Part shown: in pieces, positions 34,157-46,192 of the stretch
How the letters are laid out: each line of letters begins with the position of its first letter
Numbering within the stretch: the first letter of the stretch is position 1
The notes under the pieces: generated by a model
The model's database searches: none
What the model saw: only the letters and a program-made list of their open reading frames with translations
What the model was told of the DNA's origin: nothing
Source of the DNA: Paraspadella gotoi
Taxonomy: Eukaryota > Chaetognatha
Length of the DNA stretch: 64,000 nucleotides
Reading direction: 5' to 3'
NCBI GenBank assembly: GCA_051294375.1
Contig: CM119265.1
Coordinates: 15,662,963 to 15,726,962 of the forward strand
Program-made: the position numbers and the translations under genes

Positions 34157-35503
34157 TTTCTTTTCTTTCTTTCCTTTCTTTCTTTTTTTTCTTTCTTTCT
34201 TTCTTTCTTCATTATTTCTTTCTTTATCCTTTCAATCTTCGAAGATTTGCCCGTTTTAATGAACTCGCCAAGGATATCATTTTTTATGATTTAACATTTT
34301 TAAATTTTTTTAAAATAATTTTTGTTTTAAATTGAATTCCCAGACGAGGCTCGCAAAGGAAACGAGCCAATTAAAACAGAGTCCGTTTTTACTTCGGAAT
34401 ATCGTTTTTTGTTTTTTATCACTTTTTCGAAAATGCAATTTTCTTTCTGTGTTCCCTTTTACCAATCTCTGTCTGTTTTTTTCGTACAGGTTAACGGTTC
34501 ACCATTAAAATGATAACGATAATTTTTCCAAATCAATTTTTTTTAAATTTTGATTCTTTGAAAATCAATAGGAGTTAATCTTGCCAGAAGATAGCAAACA
34601 TGACAACGAACATAAGGAGACAAACAACAAACTTGGAAGCCGAATTAACAAGATGCAGAGATGCAAAAAAAAAATTAAAAAAAAAGAATACAAATTGAAA
34701 ATTGATACAATCATTCTAAATATATTTTTTTTCATGGATTCGATTCAAACCACGCGCGTGTAATATATGTTTTGATTGGAACCCAATTTAAATTCGGACC
34801 AATATAAGTGATTTTGGTCTGAAACCACGACATATCGCTTCCATCGATTGAATCCAAGCAGTGAGATTTGTTTACAAAGAACAAATATAACATTGACTCG
34901 TTTCCACTTTGTATCATTGTTCTTTTTCTTTTCATAATAATCATTGTTCAGTTGGATGTTCCTCTTTTTTCCGTTTTCGAGTCTCGAGTCTCGATTTCTT
35001 TTTCCGACTTCGAAACCCGAGATTCTCGGCGAGAAAAGAAATAAAGGATCACGCCGGAGAATATCAGTAAAGATCCGGAAGTGTCGCTTTTCCGGCGGAT
35101 AAAGTTGAGTCGGTTATCGGCGATCGGCGAGCGTCGAAACTCGAGACGCTACCGACGAGATGGACGTCGTTGTCGTCGTCGTCGACGTAGTCGTTCGTCG
35201 TCGACATGGTCCGTGTTCTTCACCCTCGGCCATCAACTCATTACCGACACTCGCCCCCCAACTGCGCAAGAGACAAAAATCTCTCTCTTTCTTCATGTTT
35301 TTGTGAGGGAAGGAGGAGAGATAAGACATAATTAAAAATATTATGCAAAAAGAAACGAAGGCAAAAAGGATCTGTAAAAGTTTTAAAAAGTTAAAAATTG
35401 AATAGTTATAGTTCGGAAGGAGACGAGCGAGAAAAAGGGAATAAAAAGTAAAAAAAAAAAAAATATAAGAAAGAAAGCGAAAGAAAGAAAGAAAAGAAAG
35501 AAA

Positions 35504-35540
<37 letters not shown>

Positions 35541-36283
35541 AGAGAAACAAAAAGAAAAAGAAAAAAAAGAAAAGAAGAAAAGAAAAAGAAAAAGAAAGAA
35601 AGGAAGAAAAGAAAAAAAGAAAAGAAAGAAGAAGAGAAAGAAAGAAAAGAAAAGAAAAGGAAAAAAATGAGGAAAAATAGACTAAAATTTCGTCGAGTCA
35701 ACCATTTCATGCGACGGGGAGGCTTACCTTGGCGAGATTTAATCTTTCGCCAAAAACCATTCGCATTCCCTTCTCCCTCTTCCCTTACTCCTTCTCCCTT
35801 CTCACCCATTCTCCACTTTCTCATTTCCTTCGTATCATTTCATTTTTTTTTTTAGGTTTCAGTCATTTTTATCTTAACAAGCCATCTTCATTACAAAACT
35901 CCTAATCTATATAATTATTCCGACCCCTCAGTCTTAGGCTCGCACCCCTGCCCCTTTTTGCCAGCCGCCACCCCCTTCCGCGCCCATGATCCGTCAGGGC
36001 CGCGTCATCGCCCGCTCTATCAGAGAACCACCTCGACTCTCGACGCGTTGAAAGCCTCCAAGGATCCGTCGATCGGTCTGTCTGTCTGTCATCTTTTCAT
36101 TTGTCCGGCCTCAGTTTTTCTGTGTTGAAAATAATTTTTTTTTAACATAAAAGAATATTAATAATAGTTAAGTTGAGAGGCATGTTTTTGTTTCTCATCT
36201 TTTACTGGCAATAACGTTTTACCGGCAGAAGCAAAAGCAGAACTATTGGATAGATAAGAGCGGGCGGAGAGAAAAAAATAATT

Positions 36284-36341
<58 letters not shown>

Positions 36342-39300
36342 AGGAATAAAATTAGAATATATAAAAGTTGGTATCGATTTTTGGGTATTATAATCGTAGT
36401 CTTGTCTCAAATTTAGCTAAAATCCGATTATAATAATTAATGTAATATAATAATCCGATATAATTGCGAGTATCGTTGCTCATTAGTAAATCCACCCACG
36501 ACAAAATTATGACGTTTTCACGTCTTTTTTAAATTTTTCTGTGACAATTGTAAACATCGACGTGATACTTCCGCAGACAAAATGTTTTTCTAACAACCGA
36601 GCGTATTAAACGTCTAAAACTACACTGATTCTTCTGTCTATTAATCATTAACTTAGTCAGGTGAATCTGTCGGCCTCGATCTTACTAAGAACCGACAAAC
36701 TCCGCTTCACCGACGACGACCACCTGAAAAACGACAACGACAACAACAAAAACGCCTCCGACGACGAAAACCTCGGAAATGCGGAACTGGAGCCGCTTTG
36801 ACCTCAACGGAGATTGTGTTTTGTCCCAAAGCCGAGAGCGTCTTTTTGCCCCCGAGCCAATCGTCGTTTTCTATTCGACGACAGAAGACGCTATTGTTCA
36901 GAGGAGAAAATTTAACTTTATGCGCAATTTATGTTGTTTAAAGTGTACTGTTTCGCAATATCCAGAATGATGGATTCGTTGGTGGTTTATTGCGTAATCT
37001 TAGCAATAAGTACCTTTATACTACTTACTAGTTCGGCTGCTGGGTTATCATGTATGCCTCATTTTCTCTCTCGTGTAAACTCTAGTACAATCTAGCTAAA
37101 ACGAAAGTGTAAAGTGTTCTGATCTGCCAGCAATCCTCCCGACGAATCCACACTACTCAATTTCCTCATCGATCTCTTCATCGATGACCCGACATCCTTC
37201 AGCCCTTGTCAGCCTCCCAACCCCCGTAACTATCCACTCCCTAAGTCTCCACCCTCACTCGAAATCAAACACCTTTCCCAACTCTCCCTCCTTTTCGAGA
37301 AAAACCCCAATCCCAGGGTTCGGGGTGTTGCTTGTTTGTTATCGTCGCTCCCTAAAAAGGCCCACGTCTATTGAGAACGACAAGAGGATGACGACGAAAG
37401 ACGACGACGAAGAAACGACGACGAACAAAAGGTTGTCTCTTCCGCGAAGAAAACTCCGGTTCTTATTCCTTTTTTTTTTCTTCTTCTTTTCGTCTGCGTT
37501 CAAAAATCTCTTCCTTATCTGCATAGACACATTTTTTCCTTGCGGTCTCTTTTTTTAGAGGCAATACTTGGCGCTACTTAGCAACAAACCCTCCACGGGA
37601 GCCAGTCTTGGAGTAGCCTCCAATCGAACTCATTTTGTGCTTTGACGAACCTGGTCCGACAACGTCCCGCTGAAGTTGCAGAGATGCCCGAGGAACTTCC
37701 GGGTTACATCCGGCGGTTTCCCCCGGAGTTTCCTTCGCTTCCCCTCGCTCGACCTCACTCCCACCGCCGACGGTTCAATCACAACTTGTTTTCCGAGATA
37801 TCTCACCTTTTTTTTGATTGATGATTCACCGAAAGGTTTTGTCTAGTGTATACAACCCCAAAATACTCTCCGCCCCCATGAACTAGAATTCGTCGCTATT
37901 TCAAGAATCATCTATTTATTTTTAAAAAAAACTCTTTTTAAAAGCGGTTTTTTTGGCCTATATACCTTTCCGCAATTTCAATGTTGTGTCTCGAGATTTT
38001 TCGCCTTTTACAAAAAAAGGCCGAAACAGTGTAGTCGCGTTCTGAGTTTCAAACCTTTTCTATCTCGCGGCGGCGAATCTGGAAATTTTCATCTTCTCCG
38101 ACTGCGTGTCTTCGTTTTTTTAATCTCATGCTTCGTTTCTTCTTCGTTTCATCATGCATCTCGTGTTTTTGCTTTTTCAAATCGCTTTTTTCTTTACCAT
38201 TCTTTTAAACCGCGATGCTTTTTTTTATCATCTCTTTTTTCCTGCGCTTTGTCGAGTTTCTCCGAATCTTTTTAACGAATTGTTAAAAAAAGGGGATAAT
38301 TTTTTAGAAAAGATTAACACAAAGAAAAAAAAGCTACTCGACTTCGTATTTTTGTCATCTTTCCGAAAAGAAAAAAAACCGGAAACGTTGAAAAAACGTG
38401 ACGGGAGAAAAAAAATTTAGAAAAACAGGGAAACGTGAATTCGTGCAACGAAAATTGGAAATCAATTGGCAGAAATATAGAAAGAAAAGAATTGAGAAAT
38501 GAAAGAAAAAAAAAGCAAAAAAAGAAAAAGAATAAAAAAGTGAGAACGAGTAAACAAAAAAGAAAAAAACACAAAAAAACATCTACAAAAAGTAGTAATC
38601 TCGACCATTTTCCGCCCTGTTTCTGTCGAGTCACGCGCAATTCGTTTGTTCCTTCTCTGGCGCCTCGGGGCCTCACGCGCATTTAGCGTGCCTTTCTTGT
38701 CTTTAATACAAAACAGGAATCACCTAGACGTCGGTCCCTCGTGGTAAATTGTGTCATACTGGATTTCGTGACCAATGTGAGGTTTTCTCGCTGACGCTTT
38801 AGAAACCGCGCTAAGTTTACTTGCGGCGAATTGATTAGTTTTGATACCAAATTTCTAAAACGAAAATAATAATCGACTGTCTCTCTCTCTTCTCCTCTCT
38901 CGTCTACTCTCTCTCTCTCTCTCCTCTCGTTTCTCTCCTCTCCTCTCTCTTCTCTCTCTTAATTTGTGTTTGTTAATTTGTTATTCATGAATAAAAATCT
39001 CAAACAATAAAAAAAAACATTTCAAAAATTTACCATATCAAAATAATCTTTTCGTCTCGGCTTCAATATATTTCCCTGCCAAGTAAGTCTTCCGTTGGAG
39101 TTCATAAATTCTTTGAGTTCAGCAAAGCCAAACGGAAGCGGTCACCAAATGCAAATTAGCGCATTAATATGAGATGATTCGAATAAACTACGATACTGCT
39201 TTTGCAGATTGCAGTATAACTGCAGTCTAAACAGTATGAGTGTTGAAATATCTTCTTGTCTTTAAAGCGTTAATCTAAAACCAATTTGTTAAACAGGCCT

Positions 39301-42300
39301 TCTCTCTCTCCTCTCTCTCTCTCTTTCTCTTCTCTTTCTTAATATACATGTTTATCGATAAACAATTTTTGTTCGTTTGAATTCGTCTCTCCACTCACAT
39401 CGCGCTTTTCACAAATTCGTCGTATCAAATGATTTTTGCGTTGTCGCGCGGCGGCGATCAGAGAATAAGAGCAGAGAGAAAAAAGATGAGAGGCTTATTT
39501 GCTCGATCACAAAAACACAAAAATCCGATTATTTTTTCTTTCTTTTTTTCGCAGGAGATATTATTTTTCCTCGTCCTGTCGTCTAAGTCACCACTGCGTG
39601 AAAAGAATACAACTTTTTTGGGTGAAAATTCAAAGAATAATTCTGAAAAAAAAAATTTTCAAAAGTTCCGTCGTCGAAACGAATCAAAACTGTGAACCGT
39701 AGTCAAATCAGGATGTAAAAAACTAAAAACGTAAAAAAAAATTGGAAATTTATGACATAAAAAGAACAAAAGTTTGACGAGAAAAAGTCGCGAAGACCGG
39801 TGAAAGAAAAAAAAAAACTATAAGTGCAAGTATACTCGTTAAAAGGAAAAGCGTGTTTAGAACATGAAAAAATAAACAAAAAAAAAAAACCTCTTTCAAT
39901 AATAAATCATAAAATAGGAGCGAAATATTCTGAATCCTTAAATCCGACTAAAAATCAACTTATATATTCCTCCCTCCATTTAATAAAGACACAGTCAAAA
40001 GTAAGCCCCCCTTAAATTCCCGCCTTTTGGCCTCCCGTTCGTGAGTTAATATCAGCGCCAGACGTCGGAAAGATTGCCCGCCGCACCGCTGCCGTCGCTG
40101 CGCCACCAGTGCCGTCGCTGCCGCCACCGCTGCCGTCGCTGCCGCCGCCGTGCCGTCGCTGTTGCGCGGGGTTTTGCCGCTTCCATCGCCTCGGTGGCCG
40201 CCGCCCTCGGACGCCTCGCCTCGTTTTCGTCTCTTCGGTCTGGAAAACTCACAGCCATCGACGCCGTTGCTTCAGTAACGCGGAGCACAACGCTCCCTAC
40301 ACGTCGGCTCGTTCCTTGGCGACGCTGGTCGCCGGAAAAAACAAGCTCGTCGCTGGGGATAATGCGATTCCAGAACCCGTTCGACGACGACGACAATAAA
40401 GACGACAAATGACTACTCTCCTCACTCTTGACATACGACCGCCAGCGCCTCTCTGTGACGCGCCCGGGCGTTAATTCGCACGACCGTCGCTTACAAATTG
40501 TGAGCGCGACTCTGATGATCCGCCAGCGTTATTCTCAGGATCTCAGCGACCTCTCTCGTTACGAGCAATGTGCGCCCCGCTCGAAGTTGTGGCCTCCGGG
40601 TTTCGGGTATTTCTGGTCCCAATACGAAAACGTTTCTTCCTCCGGGAAAGAAGGAGGGGCAAACGTAAGACCGCCGAAATACTACACACCACGATAGTGA
40701 TAATTTATAATGGGTCGTTCAATAAATCAATGGGTAATCGTCTGAATTGTTTTACTTGGTTGAGTTTCGCTTGAATCGTGAATTGACGCCGTCTCGTTTC
40801 GAGAGGTCTATTCGAAGCGGAGAAGGACCTCCACTTTTTACGTCTCCGCCTTAAAACTAAAGACTTTAAAATCCGCGGGACGGAGTCCTCACCACTCAGA
40901 GGCGCCGCCTCCCCGTCGCCCTTGCAATGAAAAAACAACTTGGAGAAAGGAGGGATAGTTCTTTCATTAAGCAAGAGAAAATATACATTCTTAATATAAT
41001 AGATATTCCTGCAACAATTAACTGGCGCGCTGGTAATCGACCTGGTATCATTTATCCGTTAATCATCGCCAACCTGGCCAAGTGGCCAGTTTCCCAGTCC
41101 TTTTGCACCCTCGAACCGTAACACCCTAACAACTTTTTTTCCATTTTTTTCCCTCACACGGCCGTTCTTTCACGACACACCCCAATGTTTCCCTCTCGGC
41201 AACACCCCTTCCCAAGTGACTTTGTTTCCCTCTCGAAAGTGAAAACATTTTAACCAATTTACCATCTTCGTCTAGTTTTTTGCATTTTTTATCCCTTTTT
41301 CTGTTTTTTTCTTTCTCGAGGATTTTGTTTCTCTCTCAAACTTCCATTTTTTGTCCTGATGATAAATCTTTTTATTTTCGGATTCCCGTTTTATTTCGCC
41401 TCTAGGGGTAGTATAAACAGTTTCTTTCCGTACCAAAATATAAAAAAAAATAACAAAAAACTATCGGTTGACGCTCCGCGTAAACTAAGCTAACGTAATA
41501 TTGTGAGAGGAAATGAATGGAAAGAGACCGGTGATCTCCTCGGCACCTGTTTTGGTTCGAGAAACCATTTTCTAATCCGGTCATTTTTTTTTCGTCATAA
41601 ACAACTTCGAGACGAAAATATTGACGTAGATTTTCGCCCACGATTCAAAGAACGTATCGATATATATAACGTTATAATGATTATTACATTATGATTTAAA
41701 ATTCCCATTTTTATTTTTCTATCGATTAATCAGCCTATATTTTTTTTCGCGTCACAACAGGTTTTCTAGAACCTGGCGCTCATACAGCCTTTTTGTTTTT
41801 ACACGCCCAAACTGAGAGTCCGATTTCACTTTTTTTTATTCTCCGAACTGTTTATTCTATTTCTCAGTTTAAGCCTCTCAAAATCCAATGTATATTTTTT
41901 GAAATTAAAAACCATTCTAAATCGAGCTGTGTCCGAGAGGCAGCTATTTTTTTTGAAGGGGTTCTCTACAAAACATTCCAACACCCTTAAATTACGAAAG
42001 AGAAAAATAAAATATTTATATTATATATTATATATTATATTTATTATATTATATTATATATTATTTGCGCTCACATAGAACATACAACCTCGGTCAAACC
42101 ACTTGACCTTAACGTTGACCTTTGAAATACCATTGTAATAGACTAGCATCTGAGCATTTTGACAGTTATTGTTTATAACCATGTTGAAGAATAAATCATT
42201 CTTGATCTGAAACTTGTGTTGTCATAATATCGTGTTGTGATGCGAATTTGGTTAGTTACATATTTTCATGAGTAATTACGTAGTAACCTTAATTTTCTAT

Positions 42301-42478
42301 TTCTAAATTTAAATATATGATTCCCCAATACGTATTTCTTCTCTATGTAAGTAACCGAAGGGTTCGAATATATTCCAGTCGGCGATGTCTCCACCCGCCG
42401 AACAATTCCGAGAGTCTCTTTCCAAACTTTACTTTTTGCGGTTTCCCCTTTTTTTATTCCTCGAATTCGTCAATGACT
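32930..42478. repeat. 9.6 kb tandem unit, copy 2 (indel-rich)
   Basis: The same content as 23263-32929, in the same orientation and order, about 120 bp shorter overall. Differences are overwhelmingly single-base insertions or losses, many in homopolymers, and they become denser after about 37080. Substitutions are few. It ends in a C-rich tract, and an N gap follows 150 bp later. The pattern fits an uncorrected read or an alternate haplotype placed next to the main copy rather than an old biological duplication. Confidence 0.9.
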
Positions 42479-42520
42479 CCCCCCCCTCCCCGCCCCCCTC
42501 CACGCCCCCCTCTTTTAGCA
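42479..42520 (-). other. G-quadruplex-prone tract at the edge of the tandem repeat
   Basis: A C-rich plus strand gives four or more G runs of 4-8 on the minus strand, separated by 1-6 nt. It begins exactly where copy 2 of the 9.6 kb unit stops. Confidence 0.55.
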
Positions 42521-42628
42521 TCTCTCTTATTTCTTCTTTATTCTTCTTTTTCTTATATATTTTTGTTCGTTTTTTTTTCGTCTTTTGTTTATTCGTTCTT
42601 CAAACACGACTCGTCGGTTCTGGAGGGA

Positions 42629-42653
42629 NNNNNNNNNNNNNNNNNNNNNNNNN
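42629..42653. other. Assembly gap (25 N)
   Basis: Twenty-five Ns between a purine-rich run and poly-A, 150 bp after the tandem repeat ends. Confidence 1.
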
Positions 42654-43371
42654 AAAAAAAAAATTTCATCAATTATTTTGGCACCGATTTTCATCGTTTG
42701 TTGGCTTAAAACGTAATTTTCGTTTAGAAGGTTATTTTATCGCGAAAACAAGATAAATTAATTTTTCGAATTATATTACGCTTGACTATATCTAGATACT
42801 AATCGATAATTTACTTTAATTTTAAATCACCATTTTCGTATGGGCGCTGGTTCGCGCGGATTGTCCAATCACTTTCATAGTTCCTTCTTCCGAAATATGA
42901 AATATCGATTCGTTTCTATCTGTCTCCCTCCCACACATCGCCCCATTCCCAATTCCCTACGCCCTCCTACTCTATCCTCACCGGCCTCGCCCCCCCCCCG
43001 CCCCCCCTAGCTAAACTCACTCCCGATTTCCCTCCCATTCTCTTCTTTGGCGCCGCCGGAATTCTCTCCATAAAAATCTCATTTCGGCCCAGATTTCTTT
43101 TTTTTTTCATATTTCCGACTGTCGTCCGGATCTATTTTTCGTTCCGCCCTTTCCTTAAAAGTTCTTTAAATTAGAGAACATACGGCATATTCACTTGCGA
43201 ACCGTGTTTACTTTGTAATTACATATTTAATTTAAAAACCGCTATGGGCTATTTTTTCTCAAACATTCTGTTTAAAAAACGTTCAATTGTCCAATTATGA
43301 TTTTGATCATAATCGAGTTTCGATTCGATGTTTTTTTTTTTATTTAAAATTTATATCTATTTCCTTTTCAG

Positions 43372-44820
43372 CGGAGGATCGCGTCGTCGATGTCGCTGGC
43401 AGACAGTCCGCCTCCCTACCTAACCACCACAAGTTACATCCGGACTTTCCGCGAAACGCTGGCGAGGAAAGTCGAGGTCGACATCCAGGCAGCCCGGGCG
43501 GACGACGCCCTCCGCCTGGCAGCCCGATGAAACATCAGGCGATGCCCGCGAGTCCCGCCAAAACGACAGTCAGGTGACGATGGGCGGTGTGAGTGAAGAG
43601 ACATCGAATGAAACGCCTGTAATTAATAATTATTAATATTTATGTTTTAAAAACTTTGTAAAACGCAACTGTTTCAAATGACACCTCTCACTCCATCCGT
43701 CAACATCCCCCTTCATTCCTCAGTCGATCGTCATCCAAAACCTCGACGGGAGGTTTCTTCCGGTTCGGAGCGACGCCGCCTTCGTCGCCGGCTCGACACT
43801 CGGCGCCGGCGCGGAGCGAGCGGCGCTTCGACGACGACGACGACAACGACGACGATGAAGCGTCGAAACCGCGTCGTTACGACGAGTGCGCTGTACCGAC
43901 GGCGCCTGCGCGGGCGCGGCACAAACTGCAGAAGCGGGCACGATCGTTTAAGGTGAGAGATGGTGCTGTGGTAGTTCCCTTTTTTTGTCGTCTTCATAAT
44001 TTCAATAATAACCTTGTTAAGAAAGCAAACATTTATCAAATCAGTTAAGTGTGAATTAGAAATCGTATGAAAAGGTTTTTGTAAACATCTCATTTTTAAT
44101 CTCCACTTTCCACTTCGATGCTCTTTTTTTCCCCTTCCTACCAGGAGGACATCCTCTGCAAACTGCGCAGCCACTCCGCCTCCCGCAACCCGGCGTCCAG
44201 AGGATCCGGTGGACGAAGCTCGGCGTCCGGGTCGCCGACTCCGACTCCCGGGTCGTCGCCCTCAGCTTCGCCTTCTCATCACTACGCGTCGCCACAGTCG
44301 ATCGCATCGATCAAGGTCAAAACAAAAGATATCCAGACATCATGTGAATTTTGGTATTTCTTTTCTAGTTTCTAGAAATACCGATAACGATAATTATATT
44401 ATTTATGTTATCATTTAAAAAAAAACCTCTTATGTAACCGTCTTAAGAAAATCGAGACAAGACAATTTACTGTAATTATTAACGTTAAATATATAACGTC
44501 TTTTTTATTTTCCCACTCATCGACAGAGCGGCGGCGGTGGCGGTCTTTGGACCCTCGGAGGGTGGCGCCACTCCTCTTCCTCCTCCGGTGCTACTCACGC
44601 TCGCCACTCCTTAGGCTCCACTACTAGCACCTGCTCCTCTTCCTCCTCCCCTCGAGCGTCACGGCGTCCCGTCTCCGCTTCCTCCGCCGGCGCCTGGATT
44701 TCCGGCGCCGGATGTCGGTACAGCGTTTCGTCGGCGGCGTCTTCGTCGACGACGTACGACTCGACGGACGGTTGGAGTCGGTCCGGTCACAAGGACGACA
44801 GAGACGAAATCGTCAAAGTG
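43372..44820 (+). CDS. Ser/Pro/Arg-rich protein, four internal exons (partial gene)
   Basis: Exons 43372-43573, 43724-43952, 44145-44315 and 44527-44820. Each has a strong pyrimidine-AG acceptor and a GT donor, and all phases agree (about 298 residues), so frame and strand are well fixed. The chain runs through a Gly/Pro/Arg-rich start (HPGSPGGRRPPPGSP), STGGFFRFGATPPSSPARHS, an Asp-rich patch, HKLQKRARSFKEDILCKLRS, repeated SPTPTPGSSPSASPS, and a Ser-rich end finishing KDDRDEIVKV. It looks like the disordered, phosphorylatable part of a larger cytoplasmic scaffold or regulatory protein. I cannot name the family. Both ends of the gene are missing. Upstream lies the N gap and the tandem duplication; a GC-rich block at 45600-45790 could hold a later exon. 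Confidence 0.7.
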
Positions 44821-45308
44821 GTGAGTTGAGAATTCCGCTTTATTATCTTTTCCTTTCAATCAAATGACGCTAGCATCAACGGCTTTTGCGCAGTGAAAAT
44901 TTATACATTATCTTTATTATAATATAGTAATTGAAACTTATGGAGAGATAAAAATAATAACGACAGTTGAGAACGCGAAGTATATCAGGGATGAAAAATT
45001 GTAAATGTTGTTCATGAATCAGAAGATGTATTTTACGAGTTCAAAATCGGTTCCAATTTGAGGGAAATGAATACAATTTTGAAAATAAGATAGAACTTAA
45101 CGATATTTTTGAAAAAGTGCAATGGCCTGTTATTAAGAGCAACGCAAACGCGGGCAAGGACCGGGCAAATTCGGTGAGAAGTGGGCAAAAAGAGGAGAGA
45201 AAATGTAGCCGCGCATATTTAAGGGAGAAAACATTTTTGGTCTGCTGCGCTTAGGTTGCTTTGGTGAAAAAAAAAAAGGGGAGAAACTTTTAGCCATTGT
45301 ATAAGAAG

Positions 45309-45327
45309 CGGAGAGAGAGAGAGAGAG

Positions 45328-45381
<54 letters not shown>

Positions 45382-45388
45382 AGAGAGA
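45309..45388. repeat. (GA)n array
   Basis: About 80 bp, interrupted twice. Confidence 0.95.
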
Positions 45389-45599
45389 CAAAGTTCAGGG
45401 CAATTATTCAAATCACCACTCCAGAGTTTTCCCCCTTTTTAGAAATTTAGCTTCACTCTAAAGCAAAGTATAAAAAAGAAGAAGAAAAAAAGTTGGCAAC
45501 CTAACACCCCCCCTCCCTGCTCCTACGACTCACCCCCACCCCACCCCCACCCCTAAAAAGAAACTTTCGCTGAAACTCGATCGCCTAAATCCGTTTTTT

Positions 45600-45790
45600 T
45601 TTCGGCGGCGCGTTCGCCAATCCGTCGCGTCTATATTCCGCTCGGAGGCGCTTGATGGACAGCGGCGTCGAAGCGCAACGCTGGCCACGCCCCTTGACGC
45701 TCTCGACGCCCGACCCACGCGGTTTCGTTCTCGATACCCCCGTTCGTCTCGCTCCGTAACGGCGGGGGCAGCCCACGTCTCGTGCTGTCC
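45600..45790 (+). CDS. GC-rich coding-like block, possible later exon of the 43.4-44.8 kb gene
   Basis: Two plus-strand frames are open across this CG-rich island: one reads SEALDGQRRRSATLATPLDA, the other MDSGVEAQRWPRPLTLSTP and stops at a TAA at about 45759. Candidate acceptors are CGCTCGGAG and GATGGACAG; neither has a good pyrimidine tract. Position and strand would suit continuation of the preceding gene, but frame cannot be decided. Confidence 0.25.
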
Positions 45791-45883
45791 GAAGTGTTTA
45801 CTTTATTTCCTCGCTATCTTCCCTTGGAATTTTTCAAGGATTTTCCTACTTTTATTTTTTTCTTCTTCCTACTGCATTTTGTC

Positions 45884-46011
45884 CTTCTTTTCTTTTCTTT
45901 TCTTTCTTTTCTTTCTTCTTTTCTTTTCTTTCTTTTCTTTTCTTCTTTCTTTCTTTTTTCTTTTTTCTTTTTCTTTTTTCTTTTTTTTCTTCTTTTCTTC
46001 TTTCTTTCTCT

Positions 46012-46048
<37 letters not shown>

Positions 46049-46107
46049 TTTCTTTCTTTCTTTCTTTCTTCTCGTTATAGTCGAGTTGTGTTTTTTCACG
46101 CGTGACC

Positions 46108-46192
<85 letters not shown>
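45884..46192. repeat. (CTTT)n then (CT)n
   Basis: A pyrimidine-only block of about 185 bp, a short unique stretch, then about 85 bp of CT. Confidence 0.95.
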
